NCBI RefSeq assembly: GCF_011386835.1
Contig: NC_088792.1
Coordinates: 40,352,882-40,416,881, forward strand
Length of the DNA: 64,000 bases
From: Chrysemys picta bellii
Taxonomy: Eukaryota > Chordata > Testudines > Emydidae
Direction of reading: 5' to 3'
The notes beneath the pieces were generated by a model that saw nothing but the letters and a program-made list of their open reading frames with translations, made no database searches and was not told the DNA's origin. The position numbers and the translations under genes were made by a program. Positions 41,695 through 53,899 of the stretch are shown one piece after another. Each line of letters opens with the position of its first letter. Position 1 is the first letter of the stretch.

Positions 41695-42037
41695 TTTAAT
41701 TACATTGTTGGCATCACTGAAACTTGGTGGGATAATACACGATTGGAATGTTGGTGTGGATGGGTACAGCTTGCTCAGGAAGGATAGACAGGGGGAAAAG
41801 GGAGGAGGTATTGCCTTATATATTAAAAATGTACACACTTGGACTGAGGTGGAGATGGACATAGGAGACGGAAGTGTTGAGAGTCTCTGGGTTAGGCTAA
41901 AAGGGGTAAAAAACAAGGGTGATGTCATGCTAGGCGTCTACTACAGGCCACCTAACCAGGTGGAAGAGGTGGATGAGGCTTTTTTTAAACAACTAACAAA
42001 ATCATCCAAAGCCCAAGATTTGGTGGTGATTGCTTAG
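41695..42037 (+). mobile_element. CR1 LINE endonuclease fragment
   Basis: Frames read Ile-Thr-Glu-Thr-Trp-Trp (41710-41730), then in the open frame Asp-Gly-Tyr-Ser-Leu-Leu-Arg-Lys-Asp-Arg, Gly-Gly-Gly-Ile-Ala-Leu-Tyr-Ile, Glu-Ser-Leu-Trp-Val-Arg-Leu, and Leu-Gly-Val-Tyr-Tyr-Arg-Pro-Pro. This is the middle of the CR1 AP-endonuclease. It stops just before the Gly-Asp-Phe-Asn motif, so it is truncated at the 3' side, unusual for simple 5' truncation and implying a later deletion. Confidence 0.85.
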
Positions 42038-43242
<1,205 letters not shown>

Positions 43243-43850
43243 TAGAACATAAGAACGTCCATACTGGGTCAGACCAAAGGTCCATCTAGCTCAGTATCCT
43301 GTCTTCTGACAGTGGCCAATGCCAGGAGCCCCAGAGGGAAAGAACAGAACAGGTAATCATCAAGTGATCCATCCCCTGCTGCCCATTCCCAGGTTCTGGC
43401 AAACAGAGGCTAGGACACCATCCCTGCCCATCCTGGCTAATAGCCATTGATGGACCTATCCTCCATGAATTTATTTAGTTCTTTTTTGAACCCTGTTATA
43501 GTTTTGGCCTTCACAACATCCTCTGGCAAGGAGTTCCACAGGTTGACTATGCGTTGTGTGAAAAAATACTTCCTTTTGTTTGTTTTAAACCTGCTTCGTA
43601 TTAATTTGGTGGCCCCTAGTTCTTGTGTTATGAGAAGGAGTAAATAACACTTCCTTATTTACTTTCTTCACATCGGTCATGATTTTATAGACCTTTATCA
43701 TATCCCCATTTAGTCGTCTCTTTTCCAAGCTGAAAAGATCTCTCCTCATACCGCAGCCGTTCCATATCTCTAATAATTTTTGTTGCCCTTTTCTGAACCT
43801 TTTCCAAATCTAATATATCTTTTTTGAGATGGGGCAACCACATCTGCATG

Positions 43851-44056
43851 TGTAACGTCAACAGACCCCAGTCGTTGGCTAGCAGGATTGAACTGGGGAT
43901 CTCTGGAGCTTAGTGCATGAGCCTCTACTGCATGAGCTAAAAGCCAACTGGTTGTTAGCTAAAGCTGTAGAGCAAACTCATTAATCTCTCTCTCTAAGTG
44001 GTCTCGGTGCCACTAGATGGGACAGAACATCACACCCAGGAGATGTGTGGGTTACA
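43851..44056 (-). mobile_element. Small TGTAAC/GTTACA-ended element carrying a tRNA-like unit
   Basis: Alignment with the uninterrupted CR1 at 28871-28890 gives the exact insertion: the left flank ends ..ctgcATG and the right flank begins ATGcagtattc, so the target duplication is 3 bp. The ends TGTAAC and GTTACA are 6-bp inverted repeats. Inside on the minus strand (43948-43874) lies a tRNA-like segment. Class unknown: too short a duplication for most SINEs, ends TG..CA as in LTRs, and not the TWA target of Harbinger. Confidence 0.7.
43874..43948 (-). other. tRNA-like sequence (not a functional tRNA gene)
   Basis: 75 nt. The first seven bases GTTGGCT pair perfectly with the last seven AGCCAAC as an acceptor stem. 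TAGCTCATGCAGTAG is A-box-like and AGTTCAATCC is a B box with a TTCAATC loop. The T stem pairs only 3 of 5, and the anticodon arm is not regular, so it is best read as a decayed tRNA head. Confidence 0.6.
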
Positions 44057-44206
44057 ATGCAGTATTCAAGATGTGGGCGTACCATGGATTTATATAGAGG
44101 CAATATGATATTTTCTGTCTTATTATCTATACCTTTCTTAATGATGCCCAACATTCTGTTTGCTTTTTTGACTGCTGCTGCACATCGAGTTGATGTTTTT
44201 AGAGAA

Positions 44207-44818
44207 CTATCCACAATGACTCCCAAGATCTCTTTCTTGAGTGGTAACAGTTAATTTAGACCCCAGCATTTTATATATATAGTTGAGATTATGTTTTCCA
44301 ATGTGTATTACTTCACATTTATCAACACTGAATTTCATCTGCCATTTTGTTGCCCAGTCACCCAGTTCTGAGAAATCCTTTTGTAGCTGTTCACAGCCTG
44401 CCTGGGACTTAACTATCTTGAGTAGTTTTGTATCATCTGCAAATTTTGCCAAGTCACTGTTTACCCCTTTTTCCAGATTATTTATGAATATGTTGAATAG
44501 GACTGGTCCCACTACAGACCCATGAGGGAGACCACTATTTACCTCTCTCCATTCTGAAAATTGACTATTTATTCCTATCCTTTGTTTCCTATCTTTTAAC
44601 CGGTTACCAATCCATGAGAGAACCGTCCCTCTTATCCCGTGACAGCTTACTTTGCTTAAGAGCCTTTGGTGAGGGACTTTGTCAAAGGCTTTCTGAAAAT
44701 CTAAATACACTATATTCACTGGAGTCCCCTTGTCCACCTGATCGTTGACCCCCTCAAAGAATTCTAGTAGGTTGGTGATGCATGATTGGTGAGGAATATC
44801 AATATTATAATTCCTCAT
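44207..44818 (-). pseudogene. CR1 ORF2 reverse transcriptase fragment
   Basis: 203-codon open piece with Tyr-Leu-Asp-Phe-Gln-Lys-Ala-Phe-Asp-Lys-Val-Pro-His (motif A), Gly-Leu-Pro-His-Gly-Ser-Val-Val-Gly-Pro (motif B, with the usual Gln changed to His), and Phe-Ala-Asp-Asp-Thr-Lys (motif C, intact). A frameshift near 44207-44226 moves the frame for Arg-Asp-Leu-Gly-Val-Ile-Val into the downstream piece (43981-44226), which is then cut by the tRNA-like insertion. Confidence 0.88.
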
Positions 44819-46183
44819 ATAGTAAAAAATGACTTGAAAGTATTTTTGTGAATAAAATCACAGAATCCATTAACTATGATTGGTGGAGCTGTAGCTGTGA
44901 CTGTTCAAATACCAGTTATTTATGAAAATGTGGTGGCCCCCAGAGTTTCACACAGTTTAGAACGAATGGTTTTTCAGCCAAAAATGTATTTTAGAAACTT
45001 TTATTTTGCCACGTACGAATGAAATGGGATCCATTTTATAAATATGCTAGGTATCAATTAGATTTTAAAGCTAAAATCTAACAAACTACATTTCCCAATT
45101 GAATAAGTGTTATAGCTAATATTAGAATGGAATCTAATAGGATAACCTTTTTTTAAATTGAGTTCAAGAAGTGTTAGCTTACTATTTAATGCTAAATTCT
45201 TTTCAGGTCACCTTTTAACTCAAATAGTATTTTTTATGGGGGGATGCATTTGTTTATTCTTAACTAATCAACAATTTATTAACTCACCCAGAACCACATA
45301 AGTATACAATCAATAGTTTATCAATCAAATGCAACCAAGTTCTTGGCATGTACTGAACAAACCAATACAGTCCTGCAAGCACCTGTCAAAGACTAGGGTT
45401 GAGGCTCAGCAGTTGTACCAAGGAGCAGAGCAAATAACCATGATTTCTTATAACATTTACTCATGATTTATTGATAATCAATTCTTTAGTACCTAACACA
45501 TTTATCACACTTCCAGTATTTCTCCAAAGAAAAAAGATAAAAGTGCCTTCAAGACAACTGTAAGAGAATGGTTCCTGCTATATGAATGGATTGGTCCAAA
45601 GGGACAAGCTTAGAATATCAAAAGCAATTGCTTAAATTTATTGTTCAATCTCTCTTAAGGCAATTTGCTTGGACTTACAAAAGAGGGCACAGCTATATCA
45701 TTAGTTCAAACCTAAAATATGGTTACTTGAGGTTTCATTAAAGAATGTAGGCTCAGCAAGATAACTTACAGTATTGTGTGTTGAAGAAGAAAAGGAAAAA
45801 TACAATCTTTGAAATCTCAGCACTTCTTATCCTGTTACCCCTGCAATAAGGAAGAGTCCTTTCCATACAGTTGGTGCAGGTTTTGGTCGCACTGGGGATT
45901 CTGTGGCTAGAAAAAATCCCCTGGGGTCCCACATGGAGCCCTCAGATTTCTATACCCTGATTTCAAGCTCCTTGAAGGAGGCTACCCTGTAATTTCTATT
46001 AGACTTGTGCCAACTGAGTGCTCCAATTTCAGCTCTCTCGGTTTCTCTGCTATTTTGTTGATATCCAGTGGATGGTACCAGTATGTAACAAATTTATTCA
46101 ATGCTTCCTTTAATCAGAGGGTTTAATTCATTTCATAGATTGTCTTTTGATATTTGCACCAACTATTAATATAAATCCTCCCT
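44801..46183. other. Intron, nothing firmly recognised
   Basis: 45240-46110 has phrases suggestive of a diverged LTR (for example gaggctcagcagttgtacc and ggggtcccacatggagccc) but no ends could be fixed. Confidence 0.35.
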
Positions 46184-46549
46184 TCAAACTTCTTAACCTG
46201 GGGTGCACGCACCCCCTGGGAATGCGAGATGCCCTTTCTGGGGGTGCGAGACATGCCAGATTTTTTTAGAAGGTAAATCATCGAAAACACAAATTAAGCA
46301 TGTAAGTACAACTACTTTGTTTCATCAAACCTATGTATTTATTAACATTATACATTTTTTAATGATAACTGCGTTAAATTTTAACTGCGAAATTAAAATA
46401 AATATATAATTCTCTCTCTTTCATTCTATAGTTATGATATATCTAGGTTTAAAGAACTGACCTACTTCAACAATTTTTGATAAGGGGTGCAAGAACATAT
46501 TTTTGAGAACCAAAGGGGTGCAGGCTGCAGTAAAGGTTAAAAACCACTG
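46184..46549. mobile_element. hAT-like MITE, eroded ends
   Basis: Left cttaacctggggtgcacgc and right aggggtgcaggctgcag..aggttaaaaaccactg form an imperfect inverted pair in the style of the other hAT MITEs. No target duplication is readable. Confidence 0.55.
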
Positions 46550-46908
46550 CTTTAAAGCAATATCTCTTATATTCTAAAGTTATACCCTTGCTAGAGGCTT
46601 TTATCTTTTAACATTCCTTTTTTCCTTCTAATGCCATACAATTTCTATCGCTTCTGTAGTGCAACAATCATTAATCAGAGAAAACAAACAAAATCCCTTA
46701 TGATCTTCTAAATCTTGTAGACATGCCGTACTTTGATTTGATTGATTTGATCCATCTTTGATTATATCTGGCATTCTTCACATCTTTCAAGGCTTATCAT
46801 AGGATGTGAGACATTACATTAGAAGAACAAGATAGAAATCTCTATATGTGAATAATCTATCTGATTCACAAAGCAAACAAATGTATTGTTTCCAAGTTGG
46901 TGTGAAAT

Positions 46909-46998
<90 letters not shown>
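46909..46998. repeat. Three-phase microsatellite (AT)n(AC)n(AG)n
   Basis: Uninterrupted AT, then AC, then AG dinucleotide tracts abut each other over 90 bp. Not coding. Confidence 0.97.
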
Positions 46999-47001
<3 letters not shown>

Positions 47002-47500
47002 TTCCTGAGGTACCAGGAAGTTTGATCTTTGGAGCTTTCAGGTTTTTGGATCATCAGTCATAGACTCATAGACTTTAAGGTCAGAAGGGACCATTATGAT
47101 CATCTAGTCTGACTTCCTGCACAACGCAGGCCACAGAATCTCACCCACCCACTCCTGTAACAAACCCCTAACCTATGCTTGAGTTATTTAAGTCCTCAAA
47201 TCGTGGTTTAAAGACCTCAAGGTGCAGAGAATCCTCCAGCAAGTGACCCATGCCCCACGCTGCAGAGGAAGGCGAAAAACCTCCAGGGCCTCTGCCAATC
47301 TGCCCTGGAGGAAAATTCCTTCACGACCCCAAATATGGCGATCGGTTAAACCCTGAGCATGTGGGAAAGACTCACGAGCCAGCACCCAGGAAAGAATTCT
47401 CTGTAGTAACTCAGATCCCACCCCATCTAACATCCCATCACAGACCATTGGGCATATTTACCTGCTAATAATCAAAGATCAATTAATTGCCAAAATTAGG

Positions 47501-48312
47501 CTATCCCATCATACCACCCCCCCATAAACTTATCAATCTTAGTCTGGAAGTCAGATATGTCTTTTGCCCCCCCACTACTTCCCTTGGAAGGGTGTTCCAG
47601 AACTTCACTCCTCTAATGGTTCGAAACCTTTGTCTAATTTCAAGTCTAAACTTCCTAATGTCCAGTTTATATTCATTTGTTCTTGTGTTCATATTGGTAC
47701 TAAGCTTAAATAATTCCTCTCCCTCCCTGATATTTATCCCTCTGATATATTTATAAAGAGCAATCATATCTCCCCTCAGCCTTCTTTTGGTTAGGCTAAA
47801 CAAGCCAAGCTCTTTGAGTCTCCTTTCATAAGACAGGTTTTCCATTCCTCGGATCATCCTAGTAGCCCTTCTCTGTACCTGTTCCAGTTTGAATTCATCC
47901 TTCTTAAACATGTGTGCAGTTCTGGTCTCCCAATATTCCAGATGAGGTCTCAGCAGTGCCTTGTATAATGGTATTAACACCTCCTTATCTTTACTGGAAA
48001 TACCTCGCCTGATGCATCCCAAGACCGCATTCGCTTTTTTAACGTCCATATCACATTGGCGGCTCATAGTCATCCTGTGAGCAACCAATGCTCCGAAGTC
48101 CTTCTCCTCCTCTGTTACTTCCAACTGATGTGTCCCCAATTTATAACCAAAATTCTTGTTATTAATCCCTAAATGCATGACCTTGCACTTTTCACTATTA
48201 AATTTCATCCTATTACTCCAGTTTACAATGTCATCCAGATCTTCCTGTATGATATCCCGGTCCTTCTCTGTATTAGCAATACCTCCCAGCTTTGTGTCAT
48301 CCGCAAACTTTA
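47501..48312 (-). pseudogene. CR1 ORF2: RT motif C and C-terminal domain
   Basis: After the frameshift near 48313 the frame reads Lys-Phe-Ala-Asp-Asp-Thr-Lys-Leu-Gly-Gly (motif C), then Asn-Arg-Met-Lys-Phe-Asn, His-Leu-Gly, Leu-Ile-Pro-Leu-Tyr-Lys-Ala-Leu-Leu-Arg-Pro-His-Leu-Glu-Tyr, and the Lys-Glu-Leu-Gly-Leu-Phe-Ser-Leu-x-Lys-Arg-Arg-Leu-Arg block, ending at a stop near 47501. The C-terminal region is complete in length relative to the other copies. The element would need only a few changes relative to relatives, so it is comparatively young. Confidence 0.88.
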
Positions 48313-49509
48313 CTAGACATTCCCACTTTTTGTGCCCAGGTCAGTAATTAAAAGATTAAATAAGATTGGTCCCAAAACCGATCCCTGAGGAACTCCACTA
48401 GTAACCTCCTTCCAGCCTGACAGTTCACCTTTCAGTATGATCCGTTGTAGTCTCCCCATTAACCAGTTCCTTATCCACCTTTCAGTTTTCATACTGATCC
48501 CCATCTTTTCCAATTTAGCGAATAATTCCCCATGTGGAACCATATCAAATGCCTTACTGAAATCGAGGTAAATTAGATCCACTGCGTTTACTTTTTCTAA
48601 AAAATCTGTTACCTTCTCAAAGAAGGAGATCAGGTTGGTTTGGCACGATCTACCTTTTGTAAAACCATGTTGTATTTTGTCCCAATTACCATTGACCTCA
48701 ATGTCCTTAACTACTTTCTCTTTCAAAATTTTTTCCAAGACCTTGCATACTACAGATGTCAAACTAACAGGCCTATAGTTACTCGGATCACCTTTTTTTC
48801 CTTTCTTAAAAATAGGAAATATGTTAGCAATTCTCCAGTCATACGGTACAACCCCTGAGTTTACTGATTCATTAAAAATTCTTGCTAATGGGCTTGCAAT
48901 TTCATGTGCCAGTTCCTTTAATATTCTTGGATGAAGATTATGTGGGCCCCCCAATTTAGTCCCATTAAGCTGTTCGAGTTTGGCTTCTACCTCGGATGTG
49001 GTAATATCTACTTCCTTATCCTCATTCCCATTTGTCATCCTACCATTATACCTAAGCTCCTCATTAGCCTCATTAAAGACTGAGGCAAAGTATTTGTTTA
49101 AATATTGGGCCATGCCTAAATTATCCTTAACCTCCACTCCATCCTCCATGTTTAGCGGTCCCACTTCTTCTTTCTTTGTTTTCTTCTTATTTATATGGCT
49201 ATAGAACCTTTTACTATTGGTTTTAATTCCCTTTGCAAGGTCCAACTCTACATGGCTTTTGGCCTTTCTCACTTTATCCCTACATGTTCTGACCTCAATA
49301 AGGTAGCTTTCCTTGCTAATCCCTCCCATCTTCCATTCCTTGTAGGCTTTCTTCTTTTTCTTAATCACCTCTCGGAGATGCTTACTCATCCAGCTTGGTC
49401 TACAACTCCTGCCTATGAATTTTTTCCCCTTTCTTGGGGATAGTTCTGCTGATAGTTTCTGCAACTTTGACTTGAAGTAATTCCAGGCCTCCTCCACCTT
49501 TAAATCCAC
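48313..49509 (-). pseudogene. CR1 ORF2: linker and reverse transcriptase motifs up to B
   Basis: 398-codon open piece in frame with the endonuclease. Holds the linker (Ser-Trp-Met-Ser, Lys-Lys-Lys-Lys-x-Tyr), Asn-Tyr-Arg-Pro-Val-Ser-Leu-Thr-Ser, His-Gly-Phe-Thr-Lys-Gly-Arg-Ser-Cys, Tyr-Leu-Asp-Phe-Ser-Lys-Ala-Phe-Asp (motif A, near residue 320), and Gly-Val-Pro-Gln-Gly-Ser-Val-Leu-Gly-Pro (motif B, near residue 375). A single-base loss near 48313 ends the frame just before the catalytic Phe-Ala-Asp-Asp (48288-48306), which continues in another frame. Confidence 0.9.
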
Positions 49510-49521
49510 AAGTTCTTCAGT

Positions 49522-50127
49522 TCAATCCACTTCCCTAACTAATTTCCTTAATTCTTTACAGTTAGCCCTTTTAAAATCAAAAACCCTACTCCCAGATCTA
49601 TTTTTGTTTATTCTTCCATCTAGTTTGAACTGAATTAGCTCATGATCACTCAAACCAAGGTTGTCCCCTACAACCATTTCTTCTATGAGGTCCTCACTAT
49701 TCATCAAAACCAAATCTAAAATGGCATCCCCTCTTGTTGGTTCTTCAACTGCTTGGTGAAGGAATCCATCAGCTATCGCATGCAGGAAAATCTGAGCCCT
49801 ATTATTATTAGTAGCACTTGTCCTCCAGTCTATATCTGGGAAGTTAAAATCTCCCATGATCACACAATTCCCTTTAGTGTTTACGTCATTAAAAACATTA
49901 AAGAGGTCTCTATCCATATCCAAATCGGATCCCAGTGGTCTGTAGCACACCCCAAGCACTATCTCAGGGGAGGCTCTAGTAGCTTTCTTTCCCAATGTGA
50001 TTTTTGCCCGGACAGACTCCGTCTTATCCATTCCATCACTTCTTATTTCTTTACAGTCTACGTCATCACTGATATACAATGCTACTCCACCACCTTTGCC
50101 TTTATTTCTGTTTTTCCTAAACAGCAC
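49522..50127 (-). pseudogene. CR1 ORF2: AP-like endonuclease domain
   Basis: 201-codon piece, lacking only the N-terminal strand (its Leu-Tyr-Thr-Asn-Ala-Arg-Ser and Ile-Thr-Glu-Thr-Trp-Trp motifs lie at 50180-50265 before a frameshift near 50135). Shows Gly-Gly-Gly-Val-Ala-Leu-Tyr-Ile, Leu-Gly-Val-Cys-Tyr-Arg-Pro, the catalytic Gly-Asp-Phe-Asn-Phe-Pro near residue 100, and Leu-Ser-Asp-His-Glu near residue 165. This enzyme nicks target DNA for priming. It is separated from the RT piece only by an in-frame TGA (49522-49524) at a place where CR1 relatives usually have Trp. It begins at a non-ATG codon because the true start lies upstream. Confidence 0.88.
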
Positions 50128-50540
50128 ATACTTGTACTCCAGTCATGACTACTATTCCACCATGTTTCTGTTATCCCTATAATATCTGGTTTCACTTCCT
50201 GCACCAGTAGCTCTAGTTCCTCCATTTTGTTACCTAGGCTCCTCGCATTAGTGTACAAACTGTCAAGCTATTCCTAAATAATTTAAACCTACATATTTTT
50301 CTCCACTTCTCTAGTTCTTAATTAACATATAGGAGCAATGGTGTACTCTGCACCGGAAAGGGGGCATTTACACTTGTCTGTTGCCTCGCAGGGGTTCTTC
50401 TTTTCTAAACCAAGAGAGATGGAAGTCTCATCTATAAGCAAATTATGGAAGTCCTTAGCTTGTAAAACTAACAGTAGCTGGAAAATTCCTTATCAAACAT
50501 CAGAGTTTTCCTCTCCTAGGAATTTTATATTATAGTTTTA

Positions 50541-52309
50541 GCTTGATTAATGCTACACAGACAATATGTTCCACCTCTTGAGATGAGCCTACTGAGTCTC
50601 ATTGTCTTTAGCTAAGGATTGGATTATGCATATCAGTGATTGCCACCAGGTAGTTAAAAGGGCAGAGAGATAGAGAACTGGAGTTGTCAGCAACACATAT
50701 TCAAGCTATATTTTAATGTCTATCCACCTTAAAGCTATTTGTTATTCTCCTATTTAAAAAAAAAATCAGTCACCTAATCAAGCTGAACAAACACCATGTG
50801 ATGTAGGTGACTGATCAAATACGACCAATAATGAAGAATCACAGCAAACAGTTTGTAAACAAGCAAAATCTAAAAGGTATGGAGGCAAAAGTAAAGGGAA
50901 GCAAAAAGATGAATAACATCTCTGTATATGGTGTGCCTGCTGGAGCATGCTTATGTGAATAATACTGCATCATACATGGTTATGGCAACTGAGAGCGGTA
51001 GAGAAGTGAAGCGGAGCACTTTTGATATTACATAAGCAATGCATGTACACAAATATTTTATTCATCAGTTTTACAAATTACCTAATAATTTAAGCATGGA
51101 ATTGCTTGTACCTGTATTAAAAGGACACATCACACATTGAAAAAACGGACATGCGACTAAGTGATTGACTCCAATGGCACTGAACTGATGGCCCTATACA
51201 TAGTGTCTCATCATTAGCTATCTCTCATGGGTCATGTAATGACTGAGCACAGACACACACTGCAAACTTAGCCTCTGACCCTTTGTAATGTCTCACTGAT
51301 TTAGAATCTATGGCACGATTAAAGATAAAATAACATACAAATGCCTCTCATTGGTACTTAGCAATATAAATGAGATGGATGTTGATTGAAATCAATTATG
51401 ACTTACATAACTAATTTGCTTACAATGAAACTCCTGTACCCATTCTGTTTCTCTGCCTTCAAATGTTATAGATCCATTCATCAGGTGTGTCAAGCCCCCT
51501 TTTGGTCTACAAGCAACATAATTAAGGGTGATGGGAATTCTTTAGACAAGTGAATGTGGACCTCTCTTTAACCGTTCCTTTGGAGCTACAGCCTGAAAAC
51601 AGAAGTGTATATTAAAATGTTCTTTTTAGGGGGAACTAAGGTGAAGAATTGAAATCAGGAGTAAGGATTCTAGGATGACTCTGGGACTTCTAGCAGGTAG
51701 ATGCAATATAGCAAACACTGATTGAAACAAAGTTTGTAAAATTGATTTTCAAATCTAATTTTATTTCATTCATGTATTATTTTTATTCATAAAATACATA
51801 GGCAACATTATGTGGTAAAGGTTTCAATAACTCCAAAATGTCCATCCCTTTGATTCTATTCTCCTTGAACAATCTCTAAAACAGGATTACAATTTATTAG
51901 AGTTAATTGGTTTAAAATTTGGAAATCACTCTCATCTATCCAGCACACAAATAAAATGGATGAACACCAAGAGAAGCATTTGGCTTTTAGTTTTACAGCA
52001 TGGTAGACAAAACAGAACAGAAGCATTCTCTGGCATTTAAGTGCATTTAATCAGTTTGTTGTCTCTGCACATATGTGCAGTCTGCCCTTGAAATCTCTTT
52101 GGTATGGGAAAACTTCCCCAACATTATTAGAAAGAAACCACTGATTAATTTTACAAAAAGTAGTAGAGTAATGTCTATTGATTGGGGAATTAAACACAGC
52201 CTTAAACTGAAGCGGATATTAAAAATGCTAAATGAAGATAGAATTCCTATCAATTTAAGCATTTAATTGAAACAAAGTAAAGTAGAAATATCCAGTACCT
52301 CTGGGCATT
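50541..52309. other. Intron, mostly unrecognised
   Basis: Poly-A at 50757-50766. Contains the exon-like frame 51424-51506 (listed separately). Otherwise nothing. Confidence 0.35.
51424..51506 (-). other. Orphan exon-like frame, unidentified
   Basis: On the minus strand, gcttgtag precedes and gtaagc follows an 83-bp open stretch; the open frame continues on both sides to 49 codons in all (Asn-Tyr-Val-Ala-Cys-Arg-Pro-Lys start, Phe-His-Cys near the end, two Cys). It is not MAM or LDLa, and its phases (2 in, 1 out) do not fit the neighbouring MALRD1-like exon. It may be an old repeat or a chance frame. Confidence 0.2.
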
Positions 52310-52317
52310 GCAGAATT

Positions 52318-52432
52318 GGGGGTCTTAATATGGTAAAGATTTAAGCATGTGCTTAACTTTATGAAAGTCAATGGATCAATTATCAGTGTGTAAAGTTGAG
52401 CATGTATGTAAATTCATGCAAGATCCCATTTA
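52318..52432. mobile_element. Palindromic MITE
   Basis: gtaaagatttaagcatgtgcttaacttta on the left and taaagttgagcatgtatgtaaattcatgcaagatccc on the right are inverted, with agtcaatgg at the centre. A common turtle palindromic type. Confidence 0.55.
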
Positions 52433-52443
52433 ACCATATCAGA

Positions 52444-52500
52444 GGCCCAAATTTATCACTCCTTACTCAGTCAAATTCCTATTGATTTCAATGACATTTT
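52444..52500. repeat. Half of a palindromic MITE
   Basis: aggcccaaatttatcactccttactcagtcaaattcctattgatttcaatg matches one arm plus centre of the family seen at 38659. Confidence 0.4.
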
Positions 52501-52509
52501 GACTAACTA

Positions 52510-53590
52510 TTCCATTTTTTTCTGTTCAGGTTCTGATGCCAACTCATTGCCATGGTATGTGCGAAAGGGGTGCTGAAAGGAGTGAGTGAAATTGATTAAA
52601 TATTTTCATAAACATTTGTGCAAAATTTGTTACCAAGCCATTTTGTATGATGTCACAGCCCCAAAGTGTCGATTCTTTGGGCAATCACATAAAATGGAAT
52701 ATTTTCACAGTGAGGTGTACACATATGCAAAAATACCCTTTTGCTCAAATTTTTTCACATGCACATTTTGTAAAAGTGGAGTAGATGTGTCCTCCTATCT
52801 CAAAAAGCCATATATACAGTCATACAGATTAAGCATAGTGCAGGGTGCCAGGAGATTAGATTTCCATTTCTATCCATGACTTGACTTGATTCAATGATTT
52901 TCTGCACATATATTATAGTAGTATCTTGCACACAGCATGTAGAACTAGCTATTACTTGGCCTACCACAGCTGCACACAGGGAACTAAAAGGCAGTGAGAC
53001 ACACCCTCCTCTACACAGCTGCATTTAGGATTGGATTGTTCAACCAGAGCTTCAGGTCCCCTGAACAATTCAGCCCTTGCACTGTGGCTGCCACCCACTG
53101 GAAGTGAATGGGCAAAAAGGGGATGGAAGCAGGCAGATAGAGAGAGCTGCCTTGTCTCTGTTCCCTCCCCCCCTCCCAATATATGCCAGTCAGTGAAGCT
53201 GGCTCAGTGTGAGGTAGGATGTAAGGTGCACCCTTTTTTCTGGTATGTACCTGGCATCAGCAGTTCACAGCTCATTCTGACAATATTCTGGATTCTGTTT
53301 CTGGAATTATTGTTTTGTTTATGGTATTCTCCAGCCATTCATTCTGTTTGGGCACCGGCATGTCTTCTTTACCTTCATACTGTGTGTTTTATAGAAACAA
53401 ACATAACTCCAGGGTGAAATAAACAAATAATCTATGCTTTGCTTTTGACCTTCCTATTGCATCTAGGCATCTTGTGACCCTTATGTACTGAATGTATATA
53501 TATGTGTATTGATATAAAACGGTGCAGCAAATATGACAATAAGAAGAAAGCTGACTCAGTCCAGAAAAGGTTGCAGAGCACTAAGAGAGA
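52510..53590. other. Intron, nothing recognised
   Basis: No supported feature. Confidence 0.35.
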
Positions 53591-53594
53591 CTTT

Positions 53595-53619
53595 TTGTTT
53601 GTTTGTTTGTTTGTTTGTT
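53595..53619. repeat. (TTTG)n microsatellite
   Basis: About six tandem TTTG units. Confidence 0.9.
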
Positions 53620-53899
53620 ATGAAGCTATTCTTGTACTGACAAATGCACACATTGAGTTTATCTGGACTGCTGATTCAACCTGGGCTGATGGCGAAAGGC
53701 CCAGGCTAACCATATGTTCCATTAGAGTAATAAAGGATGTTGAAGAGTTGTTATTTCTGGTACTAATACCAGTGCTGCTGCTTCTGTGTGTGCGGTGATC
53801 ATTCTGGTTGTTACTTTCCCTATCAGCGTGGGGCAATGTAAAAGTACATTCACAGCACTTTTCAAACTCTGCTTTGTGTGTTTGTATGCGTGTAATCTT

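Larger units (their letters stand above)
43243..44800 (-). mobile_element. CR1 LINE, minus strand, 5'-truncated, split by a tRNA-like insertion
   Basis: 3' UTR start agaacataagaacgtccatac at 43244; ORF2 tail and RT region continue to about 44790, where the homology ends just upstream of the RT palm. A 206-bp element interrupts it at 43851-44056. Apart from that insertion and a few indels it aligns closely with the copy at 28250-30165. Confidence 0.9.
47058..50540 (-). mobile_element. CR1 LINE, longest and best preserved copy
   Basis: 3' terminus at 47058-47073 shows the CR1 octamer repeat, two copies of TCATAGAC (antisense). 3' UTR 47075-47500, ORF2 47501-about 50270. The segment 50335-50535 resembles the CR1 5' UTR (caccggaaagggggcatttaca), so the element may reach about 50540 with a small internal loss. 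Lesions in ORF2 are few: one stop, and frameshifts near 48313 and 50135. Confidence 0.9.

Noticed and set aside
46909..46998. Repeat array resembling CRISPR-like periodicity
   Set aside because: Pure dinucleotide runs without spacers; the genome is vertebrate.
46848..47063. 71-codon frame with Tyr-Ile, Thr-His and Arg-Glu repeats
   Set aside because: Translation of the AT/AC/AG microsatellite.
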